From: Phyto melanocephala
Lineage: Eukaryota > Arthropoda > Insecta > Diptera > Rhinophoridae
Length of the DNA stretch: 64,000 nt
Assembly: GCA_941918925.1 (NCBI GenBank)
Contig: OW799233.1
Coordinates: 124,458,833 to 124,522,832 of the forward strand
Reading direction: 5' to 3'
Each line of letters opens with the position of its first letter. Positions within the stretch are counted from its first letter, which is position 1. A program made the position numbers and the translations under genes. Positions 46,378 to 58,877 of the stretch are shown here, one piece after another. Under the pieces are notes generated by a model. It made no database searches and was not told the origin of the DNA. It was given only the letters and a program-made list of their open reading frames with translations.

Positions 46378-47476
46378 CATAGCTGCCAGATTTGACGATT
46401 TATCGTCATTTTGACGATTTTACGTGCTAAAATTAAGTGTTGACGATTTGACGATTTATGCTATGTTTTTGACGATTTTCAAGAATTCAAGTTTGCAACA
46501 TTTTTCATTACTTTTATATCAACCTTAAACTAAATAAAAATAATTTGTAACGGTTTTTTATGTTATTAATAATAGAACAGAGTGAAAGAGATATATCGAT
46601 CATTATTTAATGTGTTTGTGTGGGCAATTTTTCCACTTTGTACATTTTTAACATAATATATCCCACATATTATCAACTGATACCTACAACACGAACAAAT
46701 ATAAATTTGGAAATGCGTTTTAAACAATTTTAGTTTTTTAAGTAAATTTATTTAAATTATTTAAGTGACAAATTAATATGCTTCAATACTTCAAAAAAAA
46801 ATGGTAAGTTCTTTTTAATTATACATTAAAACCTTAAAAATCAAACATTATATTTTCAATAGAAAACCAAGATGATGAAAATTCTAGCAGCTCTTCCTCT
46901 GTAAGTAGAAATTTCGTCCATTTTTTATACAAAACTTTGTAGTAGCTAAAATGAAATTTTAATGGTGTTTTTCACAGGTAACCAACAAGAAGAAGAAAAT
47001 TAAGGAAGACTGGTTTGCAGATCCAGAAATAAATTAATGGGCTAAAAAGCGAAACTATGTAGTTTATTTTGGCGTTGTGCTCGTCTAACGCTTGCCTAAA
47101 GCTACCTTAATCGGTAGAAGCTTTAGAAAGAATTGATTATAATTATTTGTCAATTAGTCTGAATTAGATGCAGCCAATTCATTATTTATTATTTTTTGTA
47201 TTTATATAATTATTAATATTTATTTTTCGAAATTAATTCTAAATTGTATTATATTTATTGTCATGTTCTTAACATAAAAGGGTCTAATAAAACCATTGAT
47301 CTCTCTGGACTTAAAAAGTTTGTTATGTTATGCATTAAATAAAAAATGTTTTGTTTTGAAAAATGCGTTTTTTTATTTTGACGATTTTATGACGATTTGA
47401 GTAAACTATTTGACGATTTTGACGATTTTTTCTCCCAAATTAGACGATTTTGCCCCTATTTTATCTGGCAGCTATG
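46378..47476. mobile_element. hAT element, 1099 bp, inserted in mariner B
   Basis: The ends CATAGCTGCCAGAT and its complement are flanked by the 8-bp duplication AGTGTGAG (46370-46377 and 47477-47484). TGACGATTT words crowd both ends (about 46393-46490 and 47378-47455), as expected for transposase-binding repeats. Most of the transposase is gone. Confidence 0.88.
46862..47036 (+). pseudogene. Possible N-terminal transposase remnant with intron-like break
   Basis: Two short blocks read ENQDDENSSSSS and, after 'gtaagtagaa ... tttttcacag', VTNKKKKIKEDWFADPEIN then a stop. The break has good donor and acceptor words and would be a 75-bp intron. A basic stretch followed by DWFADPE and W resembles the region near the N-terminus of hAT transposases, but the match is short. 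It sits inside the hAT element at 46378-47476, which favours that origin. Confidence 0.4.
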
Positions 47477-48110
47477 AGTGTGAGTGTTTTGGGCAGTGTG
47501 GGTAGAGATTAAGCTTTAGCAATTTACAGAACAAAGCTGCAGGACGTGAAAAATGTTTTATCATAAACAGATAGCGCTTTCCACTTACGGTTACAGCACT
47601 TCCAATTTAATTTTCGAAGAAGTAAGGGCCAATGATATTTTAATTTTCATTCATTACTTATAGCTCGATTAAAATAAATAAAGTTAATTTCATTTCTGAC
47701 CAATTTTTGAAATTTAACGGCTAAATTTGAATGTTGGCCGTTGATCCGGGGGTTTTCGTTCTTGCACCCTATATAGGGATAACAATAAATCTTTTTCAAA
47801 ATATGACGTACGAACCATTTTTAACTGTACAGAACGCCTTGTGATGAATTTTTCTGGTGTTTCGTTAAAACTTTGTTTACACGCAGTTCGAATTAATCGT
47901 GGTCTATGGTTCGAGGAAACTTCCCTACGGTGCCAGCTCTAACATGCACAAATTAAAGTTTGCCAAGTTTGATGGTTAGAGAGAAAAAAAGACTGTACTT
48001 TCCCCTTTGCTCAGTTCCTGTTTCATCCACAACTGTAATTTGAACCTTCATGAGCTGTGAAAGCAACGAATCACTGCTTCAGAACGAGAATTTATGACGT
48101 TAAAATGTCG

Positions 48111-48671
48111 GTGATATGCTCTTTGAGTTAAAATAATTGATTGCTGATTAAAATAATAAAATTCTATTATTTTGGTTCACTGTTTAGTTGTGAATCTCTC
48201 TATTATTTATTAGCCTCTAAGACAGTCCCGTTTTAGCATTACTTTGATAATATCTTGATTATATAATTGTTATAAGAATTTAATAAGGCAACAAATTTAT
48301 AAAATTTCCGTAAACATTTTTTTCTCAAATAAAATTTGATAAAATTTGGGAGATTTTTATTTATTTTTTTTATTGGTAACAAATCAATCGAGCCTACGAG
48401 GCCATAAACAATTGATAGACTACCAACTATAATTTCATCTACAAAAATATGTACTTGTCTAAACAATAATAAAAAAAAGCATATAAAATAAAATGCTATT
48501 AATTAACAATTTCTATCTGTAAAATATTTTAAAAAACTTATAAAAAAATAACAAAACTTATAAATTTTTTTTGTTAAATTCTATATTTTAATTAGTATTT
48601 GTTAAATACTTAGGCAAACATTTGACAATATAAAGATAACCACTGAATTGTATTTATTTTCTCTTAAATAA
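48111..48671. other. No recognised feature
   Basis: A/T-rich DNA with no supported gene or repeat end. Confidence 0.45.
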
Positions 48672-48674
48672 TAA

Positions 48675-49158
48675 CGGCCTTATTCATAACAAAAAGTTAG
48701 CCACAGTTTATACACTACGTACAACGAGCTGCTAACTAGAATGGCGATTAAGCTTGGCAGCTCGTTGGCACAGAGTTTATTCATAACAAACTTTTATCCG
48801 TCTGCCAACTTTTAAAAAATCAACTCTGAAATTGCATGATACTACTCAAAAATGCAACCATTTTTTGTATATCATCCCTTATTTTGAAATTTTTTTGTTT
48901 TTCCATCCATACTAACAATTATTAAAATTTAAAAATAAATTAAAAAAATAAACGAACAATATATTTTTCGTGCACAAAAATTTGTATTCCTTTTTTTATA
49001 AGTTTTTTTCGACACAGAACAGCTGTTTTTCACAAATCGGCAAACGCTTAGCAGCTCGTTAACAAGAGTTTAGCAAATTGTTAGCCAGAGTTTGGCATGT
49101 GTGTTACGAATAAACTTTATGCTAACTTTATGCCAACTTTTTGTTATGAATAAGGCCG
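48675..49158. mobile_element. TAA-flanked MITE, copy 2 (484 bp, Harbinger-like)
   Basis: It has the same ends as 32899-33375 (CGGCCTTATTCATAACAAAA), flanked by TAA at 48672-48674 and 49159-49161. A ~55-bp segment with 'ctcgttggcacagagtttat' (48761-48800) is absent from copy 1, and other indels differ. The two copies therefore come from separate insertions. Confidence 0.88.
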
Positions 49159-49161
49159 TAA

Positions 49162-50468
49162 ATGTTTTTTCAATTACAAAATCAGTTCGTTGCAATATGT
49201 TTTAACTAATATTGGTGCTAATTTGAAATATCACATAAATTTTTATAAATATTTATCAAAAATATTGGTTTCGCTTATATGGGTAAATTTGAATTTGGCC
49301 TAATGTGAACAAAGCGTTAGCTATTTATCGAACAACTTATGTCAGCAACACATCCATTTACATTGGACACAGATATATTGTGAACAACACCAACGACAAG
49401 CTAATAAACCATTTTAAATCATTAATTAAATGCCATCAATAAAGAAAATAAAAATTCATGCTGAGTTTTTCCTATTAAACTACTTAGAAATTTTAAAAAC
49501 TATAAACAATGCTCGCATGAGTATGAAAATTTAAGAGGCGTCTCATGCCTATAAATTCTTAACAAATATGATGGAAAATGATAAACGAACGTACGACGAA
49601 CACTGTTACTTATGTAGTAAAAAGTGAAAATAGTGTTAATGCAAGATTCATTAATAGACTTGTTAATGCCCTTCACTAGTAAATTGGGGTGTTGCCATAT
49701 GTAGTTCAACAAATAAATATTTTTTAAAATTGTTGTCAAGACTATGACGATTCGTGCTAATGGAGTGTAGGAATAGACAACAAACTATATACATATACAT
49801 ACGTATATACTAACATACAAACATTTATACTTGTTTTAGAAAAAAAATTGGGTCAAATGAAATGAAAAAGAAAAATCATAAAAAAAATACTAATTCATAT
49901 ATAAAACATTCTGTTCACATAAATTAATCATTAAAATTTATTTCCTCTTAGAGGTATTTATTCAGACATTCAAACATACAGGGAGAAGAGGCTAAATAAA
50001 ACACCTACAAACATTATCTAATATTTATAGAAAGATTTAGTGTTAGCAGTTCATCAACACAGACAGACATCATACATAAATACATCTCTGGAAAGTTGTT
50101 CGGTGTTTTGTTACTTAATTTTTGTAGAGTTTTTCTGTTTGCGAAAAATATTATTAATTGCTAATTTTTTATAAATACAAAACAATTTATGCATAACAGC
50201 AGAAGTCAGCAGATTCATATTTAGAATCTCTCATGTTATGAAATTGAAAACAACAATAAAGATTAAAGAAAAATTAACATGCATGTCAAAACAATAATAA
50301 ATATTATTAATAGATCAAGTTTAAATTCTATTCAGTTTTAAAGATGAAAAATATTTAAATGTCTTATCAGTTATTTTTTTAATATGGATTCTTGATTTAT
50401 TACTCTATGGAAAAATATGTAAAGAAGGTGAAAATTATTTTACTTATGTGTCTAATAAAGACGGTATT
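49162..50468. other. Likely host non-coding DNA
   Basis: No transposon ends or protein family signatures. Short open frames only. Confidence 0.4.
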
Positions 50469-51901
50469 TAACAAGTAGTAGTAGGTATTCGGCCGTGACG
50501 AATCTGATAACACACTTCACCATAATGTAGTTGTGTGTAATGAACGTAGCGAAACCTAGTTTTAAGATTTAACGTTATACACCATTTTGTTTTATTATTT
50601 TGGACGCCATCTTTGATTTTAAATTTTTACATTGTTACCTATATTCCACTAGTCAAGCCCTCTCATGTGATATCCATATTGAAGGAGTTGAGGCAAAAAT
50701 TTTTTTTGCCATTTTATTTTAGACGCCATCTTGGGCTTTACACTTTGTCATAATTAATTATATTAATACCCATATTGATGTGGTTGAGGCAAACATTTTT
50801 TCGCCATTTTATTTAAGACGCCATCTTGGGCTTTACACTTTTTCATAATTAATTATACTAATATCCATATTGATGGGGTTGAGGAGAAAAATTTACCGCC
50901 ATTTTATTTTAGACGTCATCTTGGATTTTACACTTTTCCATAGTTAATTATATTTAACTGGAGAAGCACCTTCATTTGATGTCAATATTGTAGGGATTAA
51001 AGGCTACAAACCCGTAACTACAATATTTAATTGGATTTCTTCGATTTATATTTTATTGGTCAAGCCCTTTCATTTGATATCAATATTGAGGGAGTAAATT
51101 TCTAAATACTAAATTGGACCCATATATAAATGTACGCCATTTTGTAGTGGTGGCCATCATGGATTTTTAATTTTTTATAGTGAATTATATTCCGCTAGTC
51201 AAGCTTTTTATAAATTGACTAAGACGGCTGTCTAAAAACAGAAAGATTTCGACTTTCGTTATAAAAATTATAGAAAATACACCAAAGCAGTAGTATTTTG
51301 ATGTTCATATCTCAGTTAGTTTCAAATCGATTTGTTAGTATTTCTTAGAAATAATTTATAAGACTACGGCTTGTAATTTAGTGCCTTTATCGTTTCCAAA
51401 AGTTATGTAGGAGACTGAGAAACTTGATATATATAAAAGAAATAAATAATTCCAAAGAATTCTTGCTCCATATCTTGGCCGACTAGTAAGCTTTTTGTCC
51501 AAAATTTTTCATAAATATCTCTAGTGGTATATCATATCTATAAGTAATCTATAAATTATCCTAGGACTGAATATTTTTAATGTTTGAGGTAAATATAAAG
51601 AAAAAAACAGAGGCAATTATGTTTATTTGCTTATATCTCATAAAGTTATGGGCCGATTGTGCTGCTTTTTAATACCAATCTCGACTAAAATATTTTTTAT
51701 ATTTTAATACCACTTAAGGTCTAGGTGATGTTGGGGGTCTTAAAAAATTGATTTCAGCATACATATCGACAGATAAATACTACTACATCGACTCCCCTAT
51801 TCATAGCCTTTCCGAAAATTAGTACTTTATGTAGTCGGACATGAATAATGTAAAGATTTCATATGGAATAAAAAACCTACACTTTCTGTGAAGGGTATAG
51901 A
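50469..51901 (-). repeat. Mini-me/DINE-like repeat, full length, diverged
   Basis: Minus-strand copy: terminus AACAAGT, decayed hairpin (attcggccgtgacgaat, 50488-50504), and four 'cgccatctt'/'gccattttattt' words (50600-50930) corresponding to the GATGGCG repeats of the copy at 9680. Then come 'gttgatttcagcatacata' near 51737 and the end 'gtgaagggtatag'. Confidence 0.7.
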
Positions 51902-51902
51902 A

Positions 51903-52315
51903 AAAAGTTTTTTAAAAGTATTCTTAGCAGGGGCTTATTTAATTAGTGGTAATAATTCTTGTAATGCAGTAGAATTTAAATTCTACACCTTTCTACATAA
52001 TAAATTATTCTAAAGCAAATAATGAGTCACATTACAATCACGTAAATATTATTATTCCATCAACACTGGTGAAAATCGTTTATTTTCGAAAGTGTAAAAT
52101 GAAATTCCATTAAAGATTATATCAATATTTTAATAAACAAATTGCATAAATAATTTTTTTAAAGATATCACCAGTATGTGGTTAAGTAATTAAAATATTT
52201 TTTTAATAAGCTATTAACTTTAAAAGAGGGAGAGGCAATCATATTTCTAGCACAAGTTTTTATGAAAACAACATAAAATAAGTAGACTACACTCATATCA
52301 ACAACCAGGGCTGAG
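51903..52315. other. No recognised feature
   Basis: A/T-rich spacer. Confidence 0.4.
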
Positions 52316-54369
52316 ATTTTCATGCAAATGCATCATAGTCGCAGCCACATTTGACAAAAATATTTTCCGAATCTAAGGAGTGTTCGAAAAATTACATCAA
52401 TTTGTTTTCTGCATATTTCAGCATATATTGATAATAACACATTATCTTGCATATTTTGTAATTGTTGTTTCTTCTTTTTTGTTGAAATTGATATCGCAGT
52501 TGTAAATAACAAGTGTCTAAGTTAAAATGCACTTTTTTTATTTTTTTTAAACAGTTTTGATTTTTTATTGGATTGTAAAGCAACAATTTTCAATCAAGAA
52601 TAAAATAAAATTGTCGTCAAATGGTCAATATGGCTCTAATTAGAGTCCATTATTTACTATTTGCAAAAGAAATTTTCCATGACTGTTTGACAGAGATAAG
52701 GTTGCATATCACCGTAGACACCTTTGATCTCGTATTTGAACTCAGAAATTGTATTGATTTATTTTCATGAATTTGAGATTTCTCAAAACCCCCCCAAAAA
52801 AACCGCATGAATTTGGTGGTCAGTCAGTCAATTGATACAGAATTTCTTAAAATAATTTGTTTTAGAAATCGTTGCTGCAATAAATGTACTCTTGCTTGCA
52901 GCAAATGTACTTAAAAGCAAAAAAAAAACAGCAAATAGTCAAAATATCTTAAATTAATTTGCGTTCTTTAGCTATATCTCTTAAATATGTTACGTAGAGT
53001 GGTGGTTTGTGTAAATAAATATTTTTTTGTATTACCGTCAAACTCCATATCGCCGGCTTAATATGCAAACCTGCTAAATTCACCTTTAAAGTAAATTGAG
53101 AGTTTTTGAGATTGAGATTTTGATGCCATGTGGTAGAGAAAGATACGCCTCGTCGACCAGTAGAGTTTTTGTTCAATTTAAGTCTTGAAGTGTGCGAAAA
53201 GGTTTGATAAGAAAAACTGCTAAAGCCTCTCACAGATAATTTTTGTGTAAGAAAACTGTTAAATCCAGAACATTATTAGTTCAGTTCTTATTACAAATAT
53301 GAAATATAATTTGTTTTTTATCCCTCCTGCAAAATTTTCTGAAAGGGAGTTAGCAGGTTTTAATATTAAGCCCACGATATAAGAAAAATATAAATAACGT
53401 TTGCCTATACAAATTTCGGCAAAGAACCAGAATTCTTGATAACATTTTTAAATTAAAAAAAAACTTTTCGGAACACGAAACACGAAAAAGTTCCGTTCCC
53501 TACAAGAAATGAATGACTGAAACTAACACATACACACTGTTTTTATATTTATATTGAATTGCTGCTACCGGGAAAAAATGCATAAGCAAGAGTAAGACAG
53601 CTAATCTGTGTTGAATTCTTGACTTTCAAAACAAAAAATTTTTGTAAAATAGTGCTAAATTTTTAACATTAAAATAGTTTTTCAATAATTGGGATTTTTG
53701 AACGAGTCTTTGCAGAAAATACACAAGAAGTAAGCGGTAAGTAAAAAAAGTAGCAAAATTATATTTATTTATGTACTATATGCACATATTCATAATTTTT
53801 AATTTTTTAGTAATCCAAGCCGTAATACAAAGGACACCTTTATCATGCAGAACGATTTAAATGAGCCGCCCGGAATCATCGACGATTAAATAATATTAAT
53901 ATAAAATATAAAAATTAATTTAAAAAAATAAGTAAGTAAGTAAGTAAGTATGATTTGTCAACTATGACTGGTATATATATCAGGTGTGATTAGTTAAATG
54001 TGACTGATATTTATATCATTGCTGATTAGCAAACAGCAGTGGAGTGAGCAGTTCAAATATATGTTCAATAGTCGATATAACTCATAAGTTAAAGGGAAAT
54101 GCAAAATCACACGTACACAAAAGTTTCGATAAATTTTTTCATTTTGCCCTTAATAACTTGATAGAAACTTTTGACCGATATATCCATCCCAGTGACAGTC
54201 ATATGACCGGTCAAATGACTGTCACTGTTGTCAATTGCTACATATAAATACAACAAAATATTAAAATTTGTTTTTCATCGCTTTGTTTTTAATTTATCTG
54301 ATAAGTAATTTTAAGCTCTTGTTATAAGCGTCTATTTTTGATTTTTAGTGCATTAAAATCGCAGCCCTG
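52316..54369. mobile_element. Possible hAT-like element defined by 21-bp inverted ends
   Basis: The left end CAGGGCTGAGATTTTCATGC and the complement of CAGGGCTGCGATTTTAATGC at the right match at 19 of 21 positions including the next base. The 8-bp flanks (TCAACAAC, TTTTTAAC) do not match well, so this may be two related ends rather than one element. The interior has no transposase signature. Two open frames (94 codons at 52949-53233 minus, 67 codons at 54044-54247 plus) are unrecognised. Confidence 0.45.
54190..54228. repeat. Perfect-armed palindrome CAGTGACAGTCAT
   Basis: 'cagtgacagtcat' and 'atgactgtcactg' are separated by 12 bp (atgaccggtcaa), itself partly palindromic. The surrounding 300 bp is rich in TGACTG/CAGTCA words. 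Confidence 0.75.
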
Positions 54370-55018
54370 TTTTTAACTCCGTACTTGAGTAATAATTTTA
54401 TTATTGTTTTACCTTTATTTGTTAAGGTAAATGTATTCTTTTTTTCAGCTCTTGTACAATAAATAAAATAAAAAGAAGTGCACAAGTTTCAGAGAAAAGT
54501 TCTTTGAACTTGTTAATAGTTAAAACAGCATATCACAAAGAGCCAGCCAGGGATAAAAAAAAAAGAAGAATAGAAGAAAATAAGAGCAATAAAAAAACTA
54601 ATTTTCTTTAACCCAAAGAGTTCCGGTGCCACCAATAAAATAATCAAAATGTAACTAAAAGTCTTTAAACGTAAAAAATCGTTCTAAAAAACTCAAGTTA
54701 TTAGTGATTGCGAAAGCCTTAACAAACATAGAAATATAAAAAAATAAAGGTATTCACGTAAAAGATTTTACTCTTGCGAAACTCATTCTTGTTGATTTGC
54801 GTAAACTCATTCTTTGATTTGAGAATTATTTTCTTTTGAAAAGGTGTTTAGCATTAAGAGAAAATAGCCGACACACTAATAGCCGCACCTACCGACTTTT
54901 TTGGGTATTTAAAAGTTGTAAGTTAAAGTTTTTAAGTTAAAACCGTATGTGCTTAACATTTTTTTACATAAAAAAAATAATTTTTTTAATATCTGTTAGT
55001 CTAACTAAGGTTAAAATA
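54370..55018. other. No recognised feature
   Basis: A/T-rich DNA with no supported gene or repeat end. Confidence 0.45.
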
Positions 55019-55590
55019 AACAAGTAAGAACGCTATATTCGACTCACATATATACCCTTCACACAGCTTGTATCATCAAGAAATAATCAAATAGGTTTGC
55101 AATTTTTATTAAAATTTTTTTTCAAATATTTTTTTGTTAATATCTTTTTAATAATTGAGTCATTGAACCAAGACTTTCTTTAAATGTTGCCAAAAGTACA
55201 TGTCTTATAAATATACTCGTAACAAACGTTTCAAGAAATTCCATACGTGATTTTGTTTGGGTAAAAAACAGAGGCATTCATTTTCTTTCGCTCAAATCTC
55301 AGCTAATAATATACCAGCATAACTGATTTTTAATAGCAAAATTTTCGCAATCATAACCAATAAGTTGATACTATAAAGGAGTCTAAGGTATATGTATGGA
55401 CTTGAAGAAGTTGATTTCAACATACACACGGACAAACGAATAGACGAACAGAAGAATGGAAGGACAGAAGGATGTAGCTAAATTAATTCCTGTATCTATA
55501 AGGTTTCAGAATATACATAAATACCTACACAGTACACACGGAATGAAAAAAAGGGTTTATAACCTTTTGCACTGTCGTGTGAAAGGTATA
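55019..55590 (-). repeat. Mini-me/DINE-like repeat copy (subfamily B)
   Basis: It starts with AACAAGT and 'gaacgctatattcg', though the hairpin is lost, and continues 'tatacccttcacacagcttg'. It shares 'gtaacaaacgtttcaagaaattcca' blocks with 7258-7873. Near the other end is 'cacggacaaacgaatagacgaac', a degraded GTCY-complement block. Confidence 0.72.
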
Positions 55591-55599
55591 TAAATATAA

Positions 55600-55857
55600 T
55601 AGCGGAAATCACCCTTCGTTGTGAACAGATCATGCAAATGTTGCAGATCTTGCAAGTCTAGTATATGTATATTCTATTGCAAACGTTGCTTTTGAAAATT
55701 TCCAACTGTTTTTATTATTGGAAATAAGTGCTTGTGTGGGAAATTTAATTTTAGTGTATATTGTTTTTGTGTTGTTACAAACTTTAGAACATGTACTAGA
55801 CTTGCAAGATCTGCAACATTTGCATGATCTGTTTACAAAGAAGGGTGAGTTCCGCTA
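55600..55857. mobile_element. Foldback MITE with ~68-bp inverted arms
   Basis: The left arm from 'tagcggaaatcacccttcgt' through 'cttgcaagtctagtatatgt' and the right arm (complement, ending 'ttccgcta' at 55857) are nearly identical over about 68 bp and enclose ~120 bp. Target duplication is unclear. It abuts the end of the mini-me-like copy. Confidence 0.82.
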
Positions 55858-57398
55858 ATGTTTCTGGGCGTCTTTGTGATCATCATGTGTGTCAAATAAC
55901 ATAAAAAATTCCATTCAAGTTTTAGCATCCAACTTTCTTTTATTAAATAACGGTAAAATTACTAACAAAGATAAAATAAATTATTTTAAAGCAGTGTTGA
56001 GATTATATGATTTTTTATCTGACAAATTAACAACAAAAAAGACCTATGAAATGGTGAAATTGTCAAAAAATATTTTTTAAATTTCTTCGAGTTTACATCA
56101 TTGGATGCAAATCAAATGCCCAACATCAACAACATCGGACTGTCAAAATTGGCAATTGTTTTTTAAAATTTGTATCTCTGACTTACGTTTACGTAACTGA
56201 TCAGATGGCTTGTGGTATAAATCAATTACAGCTGAATAATAGCATCCCATTTAAAAACAGGACGACGAGCACATATTGGCTAAATAGCCTACAAGTAGAT
56301 GTTGTGTGTGGCTAAATACATACTAGGTTAAAGGTGGTATAAGTAAAAGTAAGTTCGAAATTGTTTCATACGTACTTGTTGTTGTGTTTGTAAAAAACAT
56401 TTTCGGTGACTTGAACAATACCTTTAATGTAGAACTAATAGAGAAATATGTATGCACATGATACCTTTTAAACTTGAAATCAACATTTACAACTGTCAAC
56501 ATGTTGTACCTACTCACTCAGTCCTCTGCTAATGGTTTGTAAATAAGTTTGACCAACCAACCTCCCGCCCCCCAAAAGAAAATGTGAATAAAAAAACGTG
56601 ACTTGAATGAACGAACTGTTATTGTTTGTTGTTGCAGAAACATAAAATACATTTCTTTTGCCTTGTTAGAAATTCTAATGACATTTAGCAACAAGTTGTG
56701 CACAATTTTTATAATTATGCATTAAATTGGAATAATACAAAGAAGCCAAGTCACAAATGCCGCTATCTATCTAATAAATCATTAGAACATTCTTAGGAAA
56801 AACAGTGGTTGTCTTTGTAACTGCATAATGTTTTCAATGACACCTTAGGAGTTGTTAATAATAAAAGAATAAAAAATTTGAATTCAAATTCTACGCTGAC
56901 ATCATTCATGTTTCGTGCAATTTTCTAATTTTGGGCCGAAAGTCATTAAAGTTATAAAACAAACTTAATATACAGACATATGTAAATGTATGCATAAATT
57001 ATATACATTAGGGCGTACCCTTTACAAGAAGAGAAAAATATGTGTCCGCCATAAACTTTCGAATATAAGTTATTTTGCGCTATCAATATCTGTATGATTT
57101 TAAAGTGTGATTTACAAATGTTCTTGTCTCGAATAGTCTAATGTTCTGCACCAAATTCCTCGTTCTAGTATTCGTCAACTAGATCTTAGTTTCTACCATC
57201 CCTATATCAGAACATTAAAGCTGGCAAAAAATAATTAAACTGTTACTAAAGCCACCTTTATGCCACCTGGGCTGTCTGAGTTGAGCTATTAAATATTAGC
57301 TTTAAGCTCTTCCAGTATTCAAAAAACATAAAGTTGTTTAGATTTAACTTAAATATATTTGTGGAAAGCTACAGTAAATTAAAATATTTAAAGATTAT
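55858..57398. other. Likely host non-coding DNA
   Basis: No transposon ends. A 63-codon frame at 55889-56080 has no recognisable family. The C-rich 'caacctcccgccccccaaaag' at 56559-56579 stands out from the A/T-rich background. Confidence 0.4.
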
Positions 57399-57492
57399 CT
57401 TCCGTAGTCATAAAAGGTTATTAAAGGCTTTTTTGGAGAAGTTATACAGTAATTTTTCAAATAACCTATAATATTTTTTATGAATACGGCAG
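57399..57492. mobile_element. Hairpin MITE (TATTCATAAAA family), diverged
   Basis: 'ttccgtagtcataaaaggttatt' on the left pairs with 'aacctataatattttttatgaatacgg' on the right. The ends resemble 39981-40097, but the flanking triplets do not match. Confidence 0.55.
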
Positions 57493-58283
57493 AATAACTC
57501 TCGACGTGAATAAGTTTTTAAACTGAGATGACAGCTCAGAGAGTACATATATGTATAATATAAGCAATTGCGATCACTATGTTAGATTTTTTTGTTGCCA
57601 AACGTAAGGGTTGAGCTTTTAAATTTGCGCAAAAGATAATAGCCCTTACAAAAAAACATTAGTGAACTCGAGACAAAAAAAATCGATATATCACACCTTA
57701 AGGTCCGATTGTAAATGCCGCAGATATATTGAAAAAGGTGTACCGCAAACTGTATTCCGGTACGGTCTATTATACATACACACATGCATATGTATATTTA
57801 TATTTATTATTTTTCTTGAATTAATTTAGCTATTTTTAATTCCGTCAATTAATAAAAATGACATACAACATGCATACATATGTAATACAATTAAGCATAA
57901 ATGTCAGATTAAATTAAAATTAATTTGTAACTTTACGATTTTGTTTGTTCCGTTTCTAAGAAAATTTGGGCGCTTAGTTTCAAGAGTTAATGGTTTGGGA
58001 GACCAAATTTATGTACATCCGCATTTTATGCTAATTAGTTACATAAATATATTGTTAATTTTTTTATACACACATATGTTTGAAAATATTATTTTTTATT
58101 AAATGGAGAAATTAAAATTTTTAATAAAGAATATTTTTCATACAAATTTCTTATTCAGATAAAACTTATTATAAATTTTCTTTAAATATCTACTATGTAT
58201 TTTTGACAAAGTTTTTATTCTTAAAAAATTTATATTCACCGACAAAATTTATTTGCAATAGAAAACAAGCGTTAAATTCTATT
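57493..58283. other. No recognised feature
   Basis: A/T-rich DNA with no supported gene or repeat end. Confidence 0.45.
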
Positions 58284-58390
58284 AGACTACTTCATAAAAA
58301 TTAAAACAGTTTTATAAGAGATCTAAAAACCAATTTCCGTAGAAAATCAGTTTTATAAAACGTTTAGAGACCTTTAATAACTCTTTAACA
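58284..58390 (-). repeat. Hairpin MITE relative of 15077-15188
   Basis: On the minus strand it shares 'ttattaaagg', 'actgattttctacggaaat' and 'cttataaa...ttttaattt' in the same order with 15077-15188. Both ends are degraded. Confidence 0.55.
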
Positions 58391-58732
58391 AAGTATTATT
58401 TATACCCCTTTCAGACTTGCTAAAATGCAAAGTTTTTTTAGACACAACAACAGCTATGTTTAAAATCATTTCCTACTTTTACTTCTGCACCGCCTCTTAT
58501 CTAGTGGGTAAATTTTAAACCACACACAACAGCTATGTTTTCTTTGCCGAAGATAAACGCTTCACTCGCCGGAGATTGTAGTACCTAAGGCAGCAACTGC
58601 ATTAGCCTTTCGGCTTCGTTTTCTAAATATGAAACAACTTTTTGATAAATATGATGCCTAACATCAACAAAAGTTATTTTATGCACTTTCGCAAGAGAAA
58701 AGAAGGTGATGTGAATAACTTGAATATATTTG
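58391..58732. other. No recognised feature
   Basis: 'cacacaacagctatgtttt'-type words occur twice (58443-58460 and 58523-58541). Otherwise nothing is seen. Confidence 0.35.
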
Positions 58733-58877
58733 TATATCCTTCATCAGTGGTCGTACAACTTTGTCATTCCGTTTGTAAGTTCTACAATTTTCTTTTCCGA
58801 CTTCATTAAGGCATATATTTTCTAAAAGCTTATGAACATGGGAGTCAATTGAGCAATGTTCCTCTGTTCGTGTGTTG

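Larger units (their letters stand above)
46140..48110 (-). pseudogene. Mariner B transposase pseudogene, split by a hAT element
   Basis: Minus-strand mariner-like transposase in two parts. The N-terminal part (48110-47485) gives, across frames, RPRLIRTA, NETPEKFITRRSVQL, then YRVQERKPPDQ, the linker region before the catalytic domain. The first catalytic block is not readable. The C-terminal part (46369-46140) has RDPNLLANDYFLWDFFKERV, where the D before YFLW is the usual third catalytic residue, followed by YVNEMEAIVELKV. The CACTGCCCAAAACAC words at both break points correspond to the family's CHTAQNT block near the second catalytic residue, so the hAT element at 46378-47476 entered there. 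Many stops are present. Sequence differs from mariner A. Confidence 0.78.

Noticed and set aside
52949..53233. 94-codon minus-strand frame as a gene
   Set aside because: Composition is plausible but no motif, splice context or second copy supports it.
54044..54247. 67-codon frame ending near the CAGTGACAGTCAT palindrome
   Set aside because: No recognised motif, and its end is the translation of the palindrome.
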